A program made the position numbers and the translations under genes. From Cephalopachus bancanus (Eukaryota > Chordata > Mammalia > Primates > Tarsiidae): DNA of 64,000 nucleotides. Under the pieces are notes generated by a model that was given only the letters and a program-made list of their open reading frames with translations, made no database searches and was not told the origin of the DNA. Location of the stretch: assembly GCA_027257055.1 (NCBI GenBank), contig JAPVLO010000003.1, positions 9,861,501 through 9,925,500 of the forward strand, read 5' to 3'. This document shows positions 12,341 to 23,335 of this stretch, piece after piece. Position 1 is the first letter of the stretch. Each line of letters begins with the position of its first letter.

Positions 12341-12859
12341 CCTTCCCCTGCAGACCCAGCCCCTAAACTCTCCACAGTGGGAAAGTGCCTATCACTCTTA
12401 AGGATCCCTGCTAGTGGAACAGTGCACCAAAATTGTTCCCCTTGTTTCTAAAAGTAAAACACCAGCAATAACATTTCAGAAAGTTTTGAGGAGTGGGAAA
12501 AAAAGCCCTGATTCCAGTGTGTCAACACAATTGTGCTCCTTTCTCTCAGTCCTTGTCCACTTGACACAGATCCTATTTTATAGCTTGTTGTTTCTTTAAC
12601 ATTACACATTTCTGATCTTGCTACCCAGTTGCCACAATTTGTTTCCTCAGATGTAAAATATGCCATTGAAAAAATATATCACCTCACGACTTTTTGGCTA
12701 AGGTAAAGAGTAATGTAGGTTCTTGGTTTAAAATCTCACATACACTCTCTCAGAATGGACAGAAGGACAGAATGAGGAAATCGGGAGATTTTAGTCCAAA
12801 GATTAGTGTATACTTCTAAAGGTCCCTTTTGTGCCTATGCAAAAAATTGATCAATTAAT

Positions 12860-13080
12860 TCCAATCCACCCTCGAGTTCATCCTCAATACTGCCACCAGA
12901 ATGATCCTTGTAACTGTAACTTAACATATTATTCCTATGTCCAAAGCACACAGTTGCCTTCATCTGGACTGCCCTTTCCTCCACTCTGACATTTGTATTT
13001 TCTACCCAGCCTTTACCACCTGGGCACAAGGCAACCAGGGCCCCAGCCTTGGACACTGTGTTTTAGATGGCCCTCCTCTG
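12860..13080 (+). mobile_element. L2 fragment
   Basis: CATCCTCAATACTGCCACCAGAATGATCC matches the L2 3' portion, followed by a diverged continuation. Confidence 0.55.
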
Positions 13081-13354
13081 GCCCTCCTCCAGTGCCCACT
13101 AGTCCTCATGTTCCACCTTCTAGACCACACTCTGGGGATCTGGGACCTGAGTTTCTGTTCAAACGGCCGTGAGCCTGTTTTCAGGGTCTGTGTAGGATCT
13201 TTCTTAGGTTCATGTGGCTGGGAAGGCCCTTCACGGAGCAGAGTGCCAAGAGGTGGGAAAAGAATGGGGATGAGGATGGGTGAGAAATCTCCATTTGTAT
13301 CCTTGTCCTACACCCTGCAGATGTCAGAGCCACACTTGCTTAAAGGCCTAGTTT

Positions 13355-13570
13355 AAATGCCATCAGTCCCAGGAGTAGCTGATCCTCCACTAGATTCTTT
13401 TTCCTCTCTATTCCTAATCCCAGCTTCAGACTCTCTGGCCCTCAGCACTGTATTATCTTGTATATAGTCATGTTGCCATGTCCTCTTCCTTCCAATGTCT
13501 GTTCACTCCTTGAAGGTAGGTACAATGCTTCCTTCACCTTCCTGACTGCCCCACTCCCACCCCCACCAAA
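13355..13570 (+). mobile_element. L2 3' end
   Basis: GTTTAAATGCCATC...CTGTTCACTCCTTGAAGGTAGGTACAATG follows the L2 terminal pattern. Confidence 0.55.
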
Positions 13571-13618
13571 CCTAACAATTCATGCACTACTCTTTTATTT
13601 ATAATAAAACTGTATGTT

Positions 13619-14015
13619 AGTTTGTTTTGGAGAGGGGTAATGTGGGTAGGGGTGTGACAAACAACCCCAAAGTCTCAGTGGCTCACAACAGTGAAGATTT
13701 ATTTCTCACTCATATTCCCCGAGGGCTGTGGTTGACTGTGGGTTTGCTCCATGGCATCCAAGCTGCATGAGCAGCCGCAGACATGACTTGCTCCTGCTGA
13801 GCCCATCCAGCAATCACTTTTTGCACCCTCATGGTGTTTGTTAGGTCTGCTCACATTCCATTGGTTGTTGCAAGCCATATGGCCAAGCCTGGCAATGGGG
13901 TAGGGAAGTGTACTCTTCCTACAGGGAGGCACTGCCAATCACATGGCAGTGGGTGGGACCATATAATCCTCTCTGAGGGAAGGGAGCCAGTAGTTATAAC
14001 AATAATACAGTGGCC
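13619..14015. mobile_element. Ancient repeat, family unassigned
   Basis: GTGACAAACAACCCCAAAGTCTCAGTGGCTCACAACAGTGAAGATTTATTTCTC is a widespread mammalian repeat pattern (compare ACAAA-CCCCAAA-TTAGTGGCTTAAAACA). I do not name the family. Confidence 0.45.
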
Positions 14016-14017
14016 CA

Positions 14018-14230
14018 CATAAAATTTACAAGACACTATATGCTAGATACAATGCTAAATGCTTTCCTATTTTTTCTCATTTAATCTTCACAATCCTATC
14101 ATTGTCCCTATCTTACAGATGAGAAAGCTGAGGCAGGCAGAAGTTACATAATTCGCTTCAGATCACAAGAGAGTAGAAGAGGCATTTCAACCTGGGTAAT
14201 GTAACTCCAGGGCCCTTTTCTCTTATTCAC
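14018..14230 (-). mobile_element. MIR
   Basis: TCATTTAATCTTCACAATCC then TTACAGATGAGAAAGCTGAGGCAGGCAGAAGTTACATAATTCGC: a clear reverse-strand MIR. Confidence 0.75.
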
Positions 14231-14309
14231 TAAACAGAATGCCTATGTGAATTTATTGTGCCAAATCATATACTGGGTCTTTCAGAGAGAGTGATGCCTA
14301 CAAATTCAT

Positions 14310-15050
14310 TACTTATTCATTCATTAATCAACCATCATTTGATTAATACCAGATCACTGGGAGTGGGATGGGGTGAGGAAGAGGCAGACAAAAAAAATAA
14401 GTACATATTACTAAGTGGGGATGAGTGCTAAAGAGAAAAATAAAGCAGACAAGAGGATGAAGACTCTGTGTGTGTGAAGGGATGATGTTAGATACTGTGA
14501 CCAGAGACTCTTCACTGAGAAAGTGACATCTGAGTAAAAGACCTGAAGAATGTCAGTTCCTTGAAGTCAGAGACTTGTATCTGTTTCGTTTGAAGTGGGG
14601 TCCCCAGTGCCTAGAACAGGAACTAGCTCATCATAGGCTCTTGATAATAATTTGTTGAATGAATGAAAGGAGGTAAGGGAGGGAATCAGAAGATGGCTTA
14701 AGGGGAGAGTGTTTTAGGCAGAGGAAACAGTCAGTGCAAAGGCCCTGAAGTAGGAGAATGGTGTGTTTCTGAAACAACAAAGAGGCCAGAGCGGCTGGAG
14801 TGGAGTGAACCCTAAGGAGAGAAGGGACAGACAGGTCAGAGGGATAAAGGGTATCTTGGGGAGCCATTATGTAGACTTCAACTTAACTCTAAGTGAAGTG
14901 GAGAGCCACGGAAGGGTTTTGATCAGATACATGACAGGAATCTGACTTGTTTTCATACTATCACTCTGGGTGTTGTAGGAGAACAGGTAGAAAGAAAGAT
15001 GCAAGTGCAGAAGCGGAAAGATGGATTAGGAGGCCCCTCTCTCTCACTGA
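14310..15050 (+). mobile_element. Ancient repeat with an L2-like insertion
   Basis: The arrangement GGATGAGTGCTAAAGAGAAAAATAAAGCA, then GTGACATCTGAGTAAAAGACCTGAAG, then CAGTGCAAAGGCCCTGAAGTAGGAG is a common mammalian interspersed repeat. An L2-like 3' end (TTCCTTGAAGTCAGAGAC to TTGTTGAATGAATGAA, 14557-14668) splits it. Confidence 0.55.
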
Positions 15051-15585
15051 AATAACCAAGCCCTGTCAAGGTGCTGTGGAAACTGATATGGATAAACCCC
15101 GGAATCTGTCCAGTGCAGTGCTTGCTCAGTTTTGTTGTGCATCTTAATCTTCTGAGGTACTTAGTAAAAAATAATGTATATTTCATACCACAGCCCCCCA
15201 AAATCAGATTTTGCGGATCTGGGTTGTGGCGTTGGGATCTGCCTTTCCCCGCTGCGATTCTGAAGCAAGTGGTTCTTGCACTACAGCTGGAGACTCACTG
15301 GGGCTTCAACAAACCTCTGATGAATTAACGACCGGCATGGACTTCCCCAGGTTTGTCTGTTTTGGGGAAGGAGGTTGGTAAATGGTTCCCCCAGCCCAGG
15401 GGGCGGCAGGACCTTCTCTGGTCCGCAAGCCTCACACAAAGCGGCGGGTTCTCCTTCCTCTCCTCCCTTTCAGGGCACAAGGGAGGGCTGATCTCGGGAA
15501 GCCACGGCGCGGGGAGTGAGGAGAGCCGGTGCGAGTCCCCAAGGGGAAGGGGCCCCTGGTCCCCGCGAGACAAAGGGCGGTGTCC

Positions 15586-15592
15586 TATAAAG
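15586..15592 (+). promoter_or_regulatory. TATA box of the upstream promoter
   Basis: CCTATAAAGGCGGCGG: a consensus TATAAAG in a GC-rich setting. A start site would be expected near 15,612-15,622. It orients the promoter toward TAL2. Confidence 0.5.
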
Positions 15593-15614
15593 GCGGCGGC
15601 GGCGGCGCGGCGTC

Positions 15615-15669
15615 CGGGCGAGGGCGCACACGGCCGGCGACAGCGACGGCGCGGGCTCTTGGCGAGGAG
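15615..15669 (+). other. Candidate untranslated first exon (TAL2 or lncRNA)
   Basis: From the start site predicted by the TATA box to a good donor (GAG followed by GTGCGT at 15670). No ATG in a useful frame is seen. The matching acceptor lies at 22,144, just before the TAL2 start codon. The exon is inference from motif placement only. Confidence 0.35.
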
Positions 15670-16060
15670 GTGCGTCGACTCCGGGGGGACGTGGGCGCCG
15701 CCCGGGCCGGGCTCGTGGGCCCTCGGGTCTCCCGCTTAGCCTCCTGAGTCCGAGCCACGCTCGCCTCGGAGCGCGAGGGTGTGGCGGCGACTTGGTAGCA
15801 GCCACGAAGGCGATTCGGTGGGAAGACCTGGGACTTTGCACGGCGCGGGGCCGATGGCACGGTTCTGGGGTGCCAGATCGACCCCTAGCGTGTAGGCGGG
15901 GCCGCTTCGCTTTGATGCGTGATGTCGGGGACCCTCTGCCCTCCTCCCCCGGGTGCCGCCCCCGAGACCCTTTAGGTAGCGCGTGCGTCTCCGTGAGCGA
16001 CTCCCCGACGCCCGGCCGACGCGAAAGTTCAGCCGCGAGGTGCTTTCCTTGACTCCCGGA

Positions 16061-16990
16061 ATGCTCATTAAGCAGGGCAGTGGTTTGCAAGGGGGGGAGA
16101 GCAAAAGTTATCAGAAAAAAAAAAAAAAAGGAAAAGTCTGAAAGTGAAGCGGCCAAGGGAAGAAGGTTGGGCCGGATGGGCAGGGTATTCGAGGTGTGTC
16201 CACGCGGGGTGCGGGTGTTTGTTGAGGACTTACAGAAGAGGCGACTCCCTGGTGTGTGACTGTGGGAACCGCCCGCTTAGGACACCCTCTCAAAGAGCAG
16301 TGTTCATAGAGTGTACCGATTTAATATATCGGCATGCACAGTTGTCTAAGTGAGGAACGAAACTTGCATAATAGTATGTATAGTGTGTTAAAGGATGTGT
16401 GTGGTGTGTGTGTGTGTATACACACTACGCTGAGTGTGGCTGAGGAGTAGGAAGATAGGCCGGGAACCTTTTACATTTTTTCTTTATGCACACGTGTCCT
16501 GCTTGATTTTTTTTTTTTTCCTAAATGAGCATATGTTGGCTAAATAATCTCAAAAAGCAGAGCTGTGCCTGGTGTTGGAGGTTAGGCATCTTCCCTCAAT
16601 CTAACTATATTAACTACCCTTTATCTCTCTGACAAGTGTTTTCACTTACTTTCAAGAGAAAGTGAGAGAAGAGGCAAATGCATAGGACCAAATGCCAGGG
16701 GAAATTTAAAGCTAAATGAAAAAGAGCTGTGGGAATCTGAATGCCTGGGACAGCCAGAGAGGAATGTCAGCTGCCAGCCTGTGCTGCGTGCTTTCTGGTT
16801 GACCTGAGCTTTGTGTCCAGGAACCCCTGTCTCAAAGGAGTAGCAGCTCCTGTTGGGAACATTAGTCACCTTCTTGGGGGCATGATTGTGCTTCTTTTCT
16901 CTGGTAATGTGTTGCCCTCAGTGGTGACAATATAAACAGGAAAGTCTGTGCACATCTACACTCCTGCTGCATTACCATGACTTTCCTCCA
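16061..16990. other. Unassigned, with a short TG tract
   Basis: Downstream shore of the CpG island. It includes an A-run near 16,115, a TGTGTG tract at 16,397-16,420 and no gene or clear repeat. Confidence 0.35.
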
Positions 16991-16995
16991 GCCCA

Positions 16996-17511
16996 AGCGT
17001 TCTTAACTTGGGGTACATGATCCCCACCCACCCGGGACGTATGTAGATTTGGATGGGAAAATTACATCTTTTCTTCCATTAACCTTTAAATGTAGCATTT
17101 CCTTTATTTATGAACAGGGGTAATAAGCAGCAATCATATTAGTAGTGGTGGTGAATTTGTCACCAATAGAAATCCTAGTATGTGCCTTTCCCGTCACAGA
17201 TGTTGCAGATCTTTTGAAAAAATCATTTACATAACACTTCTTAGAGATTATTGTAATAAGTCTAGTTATTTAACGTGTTAAAAATGAAGTGCATATATTC
17301 TTGTGTTGTATTTTTAATTATCTTAAGTACTAAGCATACTTGGTTATTTTCTGTGTCTATGTACTTTAATTCATGTATTTGAGATCATTATTCTGAGAAC
17401 AGAACCAAAGCCTTTTTACTTTACATGTTTAAGATCATTGTTCTGAAAAGGAATCCGTTCCTAGGCTTCCCCAGACGGCGAAAGGGTCCATGGCACAAAA
17501 AAGGTTATGAA
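16996..17511. mobile_element. hAT-type DNA transposon relic
   Basis: One end reads GTTCTTAACTTGGGGTACATG and the other ends GGTTATGAACTCTG. The imperfect inverted ends and the TCCATGG segment near the right end fit an old hAT/Tip100-like non-autonomous element. Confidence 0.5.
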
Positions 17512-18830
17512 CTCTGACCCAGCAGGAGTCCTCAATGGTGACATAAATGCATAAATACCCAGACTTGTGACACAGACTCTGCCACTGATTCTCTGCGTGA
17601 CCTAAGTGCCTCACCCCTGTTTTGATATTTATCAAATGTTCTCTGATTTTGTGGCATCTAGTGTATTTTTTTTTTAGCTCTTATATTACTCTGAAATCAA
17701 GATTAGCAGCAATCAGTTCTTGCAACTGGAAAAATACCAAATGCAAATTTCCTTTGATTTAATAAGTACTTCAGTAATTTTCCAGTGACCTCTACTTTGA
17801 GCTTTTCCAGCTTGTAAATCACTGATTTCTATTTTACCCCGTGGAGGAGGAGAGTAACACACTTGAGGATAAATCAACAAGGAATTATTAAGCATCTCCT
17901 AGGATGGCAGGCTACCTTTTAGAAGTCGATCTTCTGTTTCTTCTGCCTGCTTCTATACAATAGGATAGAGCCCTCTTAGAACACCACGGTTAGTTTATCC
18001 TGACTAATCTTTTTTCCTTCCTGCTTGAAAGAGACCCCCCATGGGACTAGAGTTGACTTAGTGAATGAGCTAAACCCTTTTTTGACAAGAGGAGCTTAAA
18101 AGTAACTTTGCTCCCACAGTTGTCAGTGAGAAGAAAACTTGATCGTTTTCTTTCTATCTTAAAATTCCCTTGATTCAGGTTCAAACTTTTATATTGTAAG
18201 TATACTTGGGTACAGTTCTAATGACACTCATGTTTTCATTGCAGAGCCAAAGGTCAGATTATTTAGAAATGACTTAGGTTAGATAAAAGGCAATGGGCAG
18301 GGCACTGTGGCATTTCAGAGCAGAAAGAGACCTTTGGGAATCCTGGTCCACCCCTCTTCAGTTGTGGAAAGAGAAATAGCTTGCCTGGGAGCTGCTAGAA
18401 TGCCTGGTTAGGTGCTGTTTCTTGACTTCCGCAGTCCCTGTGTGCTTCCCTCTCACACATCAACACAGGCAGCCTGCTCCTGTCCAATACTTGGCTCATA
18501 GTTTCAGTATGTGTTGGTGCCAAAGCTTGGAGTGCATATTATTGTAGTAGGACTGTGGATCCAACTGGGAGTGTTTCCACAGGAGAGGAAGTGGGCCAAA
18601 GAGGTTGGTGGACAGAGCCGGAAGCCATCCAGTGACCTTGGGCTGCTGGGCCTCCTGCTTCCTATGGGTTCTCAGCACAGCACTGGACTCTCCCACCCAT
18701 ATGCAAGCAGGAAAGGCCACGAGGAATGAACTGGGTTGCAGAAATGACCCAGGGGCATATAGATGATTGAAAAATGCTGTTCTTTGCATGATGACACTTC
18801 CCATCTGTATAGGGAAGAAAATGCTCACAC
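17512..18830. other. Unassigned stretch with a weak MIR trace
   Basis: 17,560-17,625 (GACTCTGCCACTGATTCTCTGCGTGACC) resembles a MIR. The rest shows no gene or recognised repeat. Confidence 0.35.
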
Positions 18831-18892
18831 AATTTAGCACCCATGTGCAAGGCACTTTGTAATGCGTCTCTCTCTTTTTTTTTTAAACTGAG

Positions 18893-18920
18893 TTTTATTT
18901 TATTTTATTTTATTTTATTT
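18893..18920. repeat. (TTTTA)n
   Basis: Pentanucleotide tract forming the expanded tail of the adjacent Alu. Confidence 0.9.
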
Positions 18921-19173
18921 TGAGTTGGAGTCTCACTCTGTCACCCAGACTGAAGTGCAGTGGCTGCTCCCGGCTCCGGCAATCCTTCTGCCTCAGCCTT
19001 CCAAGTAGCTGGAACTACAAGCACGAGCCATCACGCCTGGCTAATTTTTGATTTATTGTAGAAATGAGGTCTCGCCAAGTTGCCCAGATGGGTCTCGAAC
19101 CCGGGCTCAGGCAATCCACTCACCTCAGCCTCCCAAAGGTGCGGGATTACAGGCTGAGCCACCGAGCCCAGCT
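18921..19173 (-). mobile_element. Alu dimer with internal deletion
   Basis: GAGTTGGAGTCTCACTCTG to CACCGAGCCCAGCT. The right arm lacks part between GGCTGCTCCCGGC and TCCGGCAATCC. It has the extra base in CCCAAAGGTGCGGG. Confidence 0.93.
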
Positions 19174-19369
19174 GTGCATCTCTTTTAATCATCACAAGAA
19201 CCCTGGTGATGGCTTTTTCTCCATTCTCCAGAGAAGATAACTGAGGCTTTAAAAAGTTAACTGATTTTTCCAGAACCGTATAACTGGGAAATTGAGAGCA
19301 GAGATTCAAAGCCAGGTGTTTATACTTTAAAGCCCATAGACATACCTGAATATTAATCACAATAGCACA

Positions 19370-19575
19370 AGGGAGGGATCAGCAGTTGCGAGATGCTGCC
19401 AGGGGAGGGAGGGAGGAGGGGGGCATGTAACAACACAAAGGGTCCCTGATCCTAAACCAGGGGAAGTGAGGACCAGTTGGAGGCCCAGACTTCACCTTCA
19501 CATACATTACTTATGTACCTAATCCTGACTTGTACTCCACATCTTTATAATAAAATAAAGTTTTTTTAAAAGCCT
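19370..19575 (+). mobile_element. L1 3' end
   Basis: A G-rich tract (GGGAGGGAGGAGGGGGG) precedes ACCTAATCCTGACTTGTACTCC and CATCTTTATAATAAAATAAAG, a diverged form of the window's L1 terminus. Confidence 0.7.
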
Positions 19576-20017
19576 ATAGTATTTGAAACTTTTTTATATT
19601 ATGATGCAAATAATAAATGAATACTTTCTTATAAAATGCAAAACAATTCCAAAGTATATATAATAAAACATACAAATCTCCTCTTTTCTATCTTTTCGCA
19701 ATCTATTGTCCTCCTCTAAGGAACCACTATTGACAGTTTGGTCTGAGTCCTTCCAGGTATTTTGCATATATGTATATGTATATATATAGTCTATACCATC
19801 CTCAGCTCCCCTGGGTACTGGACCCGTTCTAGTTCCTCCAAAGAATAATACATATTCCTAACTTCACCCTTTTGCACAAGTCACTTTCTATGTCTTGAAT
19901 TTTCCCCTACCTCCCTTGCCTATTCCTTTAAAGAGCAGCACAAGTTCTCCCTTTCCACCAAGCCCATCTCTCGGTGTTCACACCATTCAGCCATCAGTGG
20001 AGGCAGATGCATGGTGG

Positions 20018-20036
20018 AGATATATATATATATCCA
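20018..20036. repeat. Short (TA)n
   Basis: GATATATATATATATCC beside an Alu insertion. Confidence 0.8.
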
Positions 20037-20043
20037 TATGCTC

Positions 20044-20337
20044 TTTTTTTTTTTTTTTTTAGTTGGAGTCTCACTCTGTTGCCCAGACTGTAGTGCAATG
20101 GCCGCTCCTGGCCACTGCAGCCTCACCTGCTGGGCTCCGACGATCCTTCCACCTCAGCCTTCCAAGTAGCTGGAACTACAGGTGCACGCTACCACACCCG
20201 GCTAATTTTTTTGATTTACTGTAGAGATGAGGTCTCGCCAAGTTGCCCAGGCAGGTCTTGAACCCATGGGCTCAGGCAATTCACTCACTTCAGCCTCCCA
20301 AAGCACGGGATTACAGGCTGAGCCACCGAGCCAGGCT
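20044..20337 (-). mobile_element. Alu, full-length dimer
   Basis: A T-run, AGTTGGAGTCTCACTCTG to GCCACCGAGCCAGGC. The flanks TCCATATGCTC and TCCATATACTC are a likely target-site duplication. Confidence 0.95.
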
Positions 20338-20464
20338 TCCATATACTCCTGTGAAGTGAAACAAAACTTATCTACTGCACTATAACTTCTTCATTAGGAA
20401 AAAAATTATAAATTACCACAAACATTTACTTTTCTCTGTTTTATTCATAGAGATCATAATTACA

Positions 20465-20715
20465 ATAATTTAATATTTATTGAGCACTTACTGTGTGCCA
20501 GACACTGAGTTAAGGTGCTTTGCATGAATTGTTTTATGTGTCCTCACAATGATGCAGTAAAGTGGTACTTGGAGTTGTCCTTTACTTGTGAGGCATTTGA
20601 AACACAGAGAAGTAGATTGCTCAAGGTCACACAGCTAAGGGAAGTAGAGCCAAAAGCCAAAGCAGAGTTCTGACTCCAGAGCCTGTGATCTTAACCACCA
20701 AGCATATGCCTTCAC
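20465..20715 (-). mobile_element. MIR, nearly full length
   Basis: TTTATTGAGCACTTACTGTGTGCCAG, then GCTCAAGGTCACACAGCTAAGG, then GACTCCAGAGCCTGTGATCTTAACC: a clear reverse-strand MIR. Confidence 0.85.
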
Positions 20716-21354
20716 TGACGACTGAATGGTGTGAAGACACCTAAAGAGACGGGCTTGGTGGAAAGGAAGAACTTGCGCTGCTCTTTAAAGAAATAGGCAC
20801 GGGGGAGGGAGAGATCCAAGACACAGAAAATGACTTGTGCAAAAGGGTAAAGTTAGGGATATGTATTACTCTTTGGAGGAACTAGAGGGGTCCAGTGCCC
20901 AGGGAAGCTGAGGCTGGTACAGACAGCAGACTAAGAGCAGTAAGCAAAGAGCACCAAACTGCCTGGGACTGGGCTACAGCGTCCTAAACTTTCCTATTAG
21001 CACATGTTAATCCAAGCCACCTGAAAAAAGGGGCTTATGTCTCCAAGAGTTAAAAATGGCTCCATAATGTTTGGCAGTCTTTGATGATAAACTACTCTCC
21101 TAGAGTTGGAAAGGTCACCCAATGCAACCTCAAAGAGGTCCAAGTATCTTCTACAGAATCCATGCCAATGGTTCCCTTGCCTGCCCCTTGTCTTTTCATT
21201 TTTGTCAGGCTAAATATCCCCTACTCTGTTATTCATACAATAGAGTTTCAAGATCCTTCATCACCCTGTTCATCCTCCTCTAGATGTGGTCCAGTTTGGA
21301 TATTTCAGCTCTTACACAGTGGGGCTGTATTCTCTAGGTGAGGTTTGCCAACTA
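20716..21354. other. Unassigned stretch upstream of TAL2
   Basis: No gene or recognised repeat is seen. Confidence 0.35.
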
Positions 21355-21366
21355 AGAGAAGAGCTG

Positions 21367-21677
21367 AGCCGGGCTCCGTGGCTCAGCCTGTAATCCCGTG
21401 CCTTTGGGAGGCTGAGGTGAGTGGATTGCCTGAGCCTGCGGGCTCAAGACCCGCCTGGGCAAATTGGCGAGACCTCATCTCTACAATAAAAAAAATAAAA
21501 AATAAAAAAAATAAATCAGCCGGGCGTGGTAGCGCATGCCTGTAATTTCGGCTACTCAGAAGGCTGAGGCGGAAGAATCGTCGGAACCCAGCAGGCGAGG
21601 CTGCGGTGGCCGGAAGCGGCCACTGTTACTCCAGTCTGGGCAACCAAGTGAGACTCCAACTCGGAAGAAAAAAAAAA
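21367..21677 (+). mobile_element. Alu, full-length dimer with target-site duplication
   Basis: GCCGGGCTCCGTGGCTCAGCC to CCAACTCGGAAG plus an A-tail. AGAGAAGAGCTG is at 21355-21366 and again at 21678-21689. The left arm carries the extra C (GTGCCTTTGGG). Confidence 0.96.
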
Positions 21678-22100
21678 AGAGAAGAGCTGTACTGTCTTCT
21701 TCTGCATTCCAAGTCTTACTTTATTCCTGAAACCTAGGATCATGGCTATATTTCTTCCTAAGCACCCATAATACACTGTTGATTCATATTCAACTCCCTA
21801 TTGGCTAAATATATATTTCGTTTACATGTGAACTCAATCCTATACTGTACCTGATGCTGAACAATTAGGAAGGGTTGGTTATGAAGAAAGTATTAGGAAT
21901 ATTGGAATGAAGCAACCTGTTAACCAGAGGCTTCAAAACAGCCAGAGAGAAAAAGGCTGAAGGATGTTGTGTTTACCCTCCCCTTTCTTTTGCCACATTT
22001 TCTGTTATCAAAAAACCTACAAATGAGGAGTTGAAATCTGGGTGAAGGAACTCTAATATCTGAGGTTCTCGGCAGGATATGTGATACCAACCAGGCCTCT

Positions 22101-22106
22101 TATAAC
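22101..22106 (+). promoter_or_regulatory. Possible proximal TATA-like box of TAL2
   Basis: CTCTTATAACATATTGG lies about 50 bases before the TAL2 ATG and could place a start near 22,130. It competes with the spliced-first-exon model. Both could be used. Confidence 0.3.
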
Positions 22107-22126
22107 ATATTGGCCCCCGGGGCCCT

Positions 22127-22144
22127 TTCTCTTTCCCATCTCAG
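22127..22144 (+). other. Candidate splice acceptor before TAL2 ATG
   Basis: CTTTCTCTTTCCCATCTCAG is a pyrimidine tract with a terminal CAG, 10 bases before ATG at 22,155. It would join an upstream untranslated exon to the TAL2 coding exon. Confidence 0.45.
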
Positions 22145-22154
22145 GAATTCAAAC

Positions 22155-22481
22155 ATGACCAGGAAGATCTTCACAAATACCAGGGAGCGGTGGAGGCAGC
22201 AGAATGTGAATAGCGCCTTTGCCAAGCTGAGGAAGCTCATCCCCACTCATCCTCCAGACAAAAAGCTGAGCAAAAATGAAACGCTTCGCCTGGCAATGAG
22301 GTATATCAACTTCTTGGTCAAGGTCTTGGGGGAGCAAAGCCTGCAACAAACGGGAGTGGCTGCTCAAGGGAACATTCTAGGGCTCTTCCCCCAAGGACCC
22401 CACCTGCCAGGCATGGAGGACAGGACTCTTCTTGAGAACTACCAGGTTTCTTCACCTAGTCCAAGCCACCACATTCCATAG
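22155..22481 (+). CDS. TAL2: TAL2, basic helix-loop-helix transcription factor
   Basis: This is an intact 108-codon single-exon coding region, the family's usual length. The basic region spans about residues 3-17 ([15 protein letters not shown]), with E11 in the position that reads the E-box. Helix 1 follows ([15 protein letters not shown]), then a short loop ([11 protein letters not shown]) and helix 2 ([16 protein letters not shown]). The C-terminal tail is short and ends SHHIP. I chose ATG at 22,155 because the frame upstream has no other ATG and the context (AAACATGA, A at -3) is good. Known of the family: TAL2 pairs with E proteins such as TCF3, binds E-boxes, joins LMO proteins, acts in the nucleus, is needed in midbrain development and is activated by t(7;9) in T-cell leukaemia. 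No frameshift or missing key residue is seen. TMEM38B is 31 kb downstream on the same strand. Confidence 0.97.
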   Translation: MTRKIFTNTRERWRQQNVNSAFAKLRKLIPTHPPDKKLSKNETLRLAMRYINFLVKVLGEQSLQQTGVAAQGNILGLFPQGPHLPGMEDRTLLENYQVSSPSPSHHIP

Positions 22482-23213
22482 TGTGACTCTGGCTGTCATC
22501 ACCCAGGTCAGCACTCGTTCAGAACTCCCTGGCTGTGGACAGCCTTTCCCATGTACTAGAGTCGACACAATAGTAACTGGTGAGGCATGAACTGAAGCTT
22601 CCTAGGAGGTGGCTCAGGGACAGCTGTAGGGAACCTAGAGGAGACCATGAGGAATGTCACTTTGGAGTCCAACCACCCCGCAGGGCTTCAGGCAGAGTGA
22701 CCTCCTCTGTCTATTATCCAGATTCTGCATAAGATTTTTGGAAAAACAAATTGTACCCTTAAAAAGGTTTTGAAAATCACCGTTTACTCAATATCTTCAG
22801 TTATAAGAAAGGAATTTTCTCATAATGGATCTCAGATGAATGAGTAGAATACACTTCTCTCTGAACTTAAAGTTTGTTTTGAAAAATGAGACATATTTGA
22901 TGAAGGGTAAACAAAATAAGTCTTAAGATCGATGAATAAAAAGACAGCTCCTGCAGAAAACAGCCTGGGAGACATGGGAAAATCTGTGGAGAAAAGACCC
23001 TTCTGAGATGTGGGGATTACAGGAAGGCAGCAGATATATGTGAAAGAGGTCTGTATCCTTTAAACTCTACTGAAATGTGAAGTGTTACTTGTACTGAGCC
23101 ATTTGTACTTTTGTTATCTCTAAAGTCAAATAGTGGATTGCATCTGTGAGAAGAAAGGACTTGTTAATTTATGAGTTAGAATTCATAATTTTCTGATGAA
23201 AAACAGCTAGTTA
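22482..23213 (+). other. TAL2 3' UTR and downstream, no repeat recognised
   Basis: Non-coding sequence after the TAL2 stop, with an AATAAA at 22,935-22,940 as a candidate polyadenylation signal. No gene or transposon is recognised up to the L1 tail at 23,225. Confidence 0.4.
22935..22940 (+). terminator. Candidate TAL2 polyadenylation signal
   Basis: AATAAA, about 450 bases after the stop codon, is the nearest canonical signal I noticed. Not confirmed by transcript data. Confidence 0.4.
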
Positions 23214-23224
23214 AAATAAGTTAG

Positions 23225-23335
23225 CTGGGGATGGGGAGACACCTCTTATCAACAAGGGTCCCTGAATGAAGCATATTTGTATACCTAACCCTTAACTGTA
23301 TCCCACAATATCATAATAATATTGATTAAAAAAAA
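23225..23335 (+). mobile_element. L1 3' end, severely 5'-truncated
   Basis: GGGGATGGGGAGACACC through CCTAACCCTTAACTGTATCCC and an A-tail. AAAATAAGTT flanks it on both sides. Confidence 0.8.

Larger units (their letters stand above)
15470..16060. promoter_or_regulatory. CpG island 6 kb upstream of TAL2
   Basis: A CG-dense stretch with runs of GGCGGC and many CG pairs in otherwise AT-rich DNA, with no repeat family in it. It contains a TATA box at 15586, a splice donor at 15670 and several overlapping open frames on both strands with no recognisable domain, which I read as composition artefacts. It marks a likely promoter. The best candidate user is TAL2 through a first untranslated exon; an unannotated long non-coding RNA is the alternative. 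Confidence 0.6.
18831..19340 (-). mobile_element. MIR, split by an Alu
   Basis: The MIR end lies at 18,840-18,870 (GTGCAAGGCACTTTGTAATGCG) and its core at 19,185-19,330 (AATCATCACAAGAACCC to ATTCAAAGCCAGGTG). The Alu at 18,921-19,173 is inserted between. Confidence 0.6.

Noticed and set aside
15470..16156. 228-codon open frame on the reverse strand
   Set aside because: It lies in a CpG island, overlaps several other frames, and is rich in Arg, Pro, Ala and Ser without a domain. CG-rich DNA has few stops.
22110..22154. 15-residue N-terminal extension of TAL2
   Set aside because: It starts with TTG and covers the pyrimidine tract. The ATG at 22,155 gives the family length of 108.
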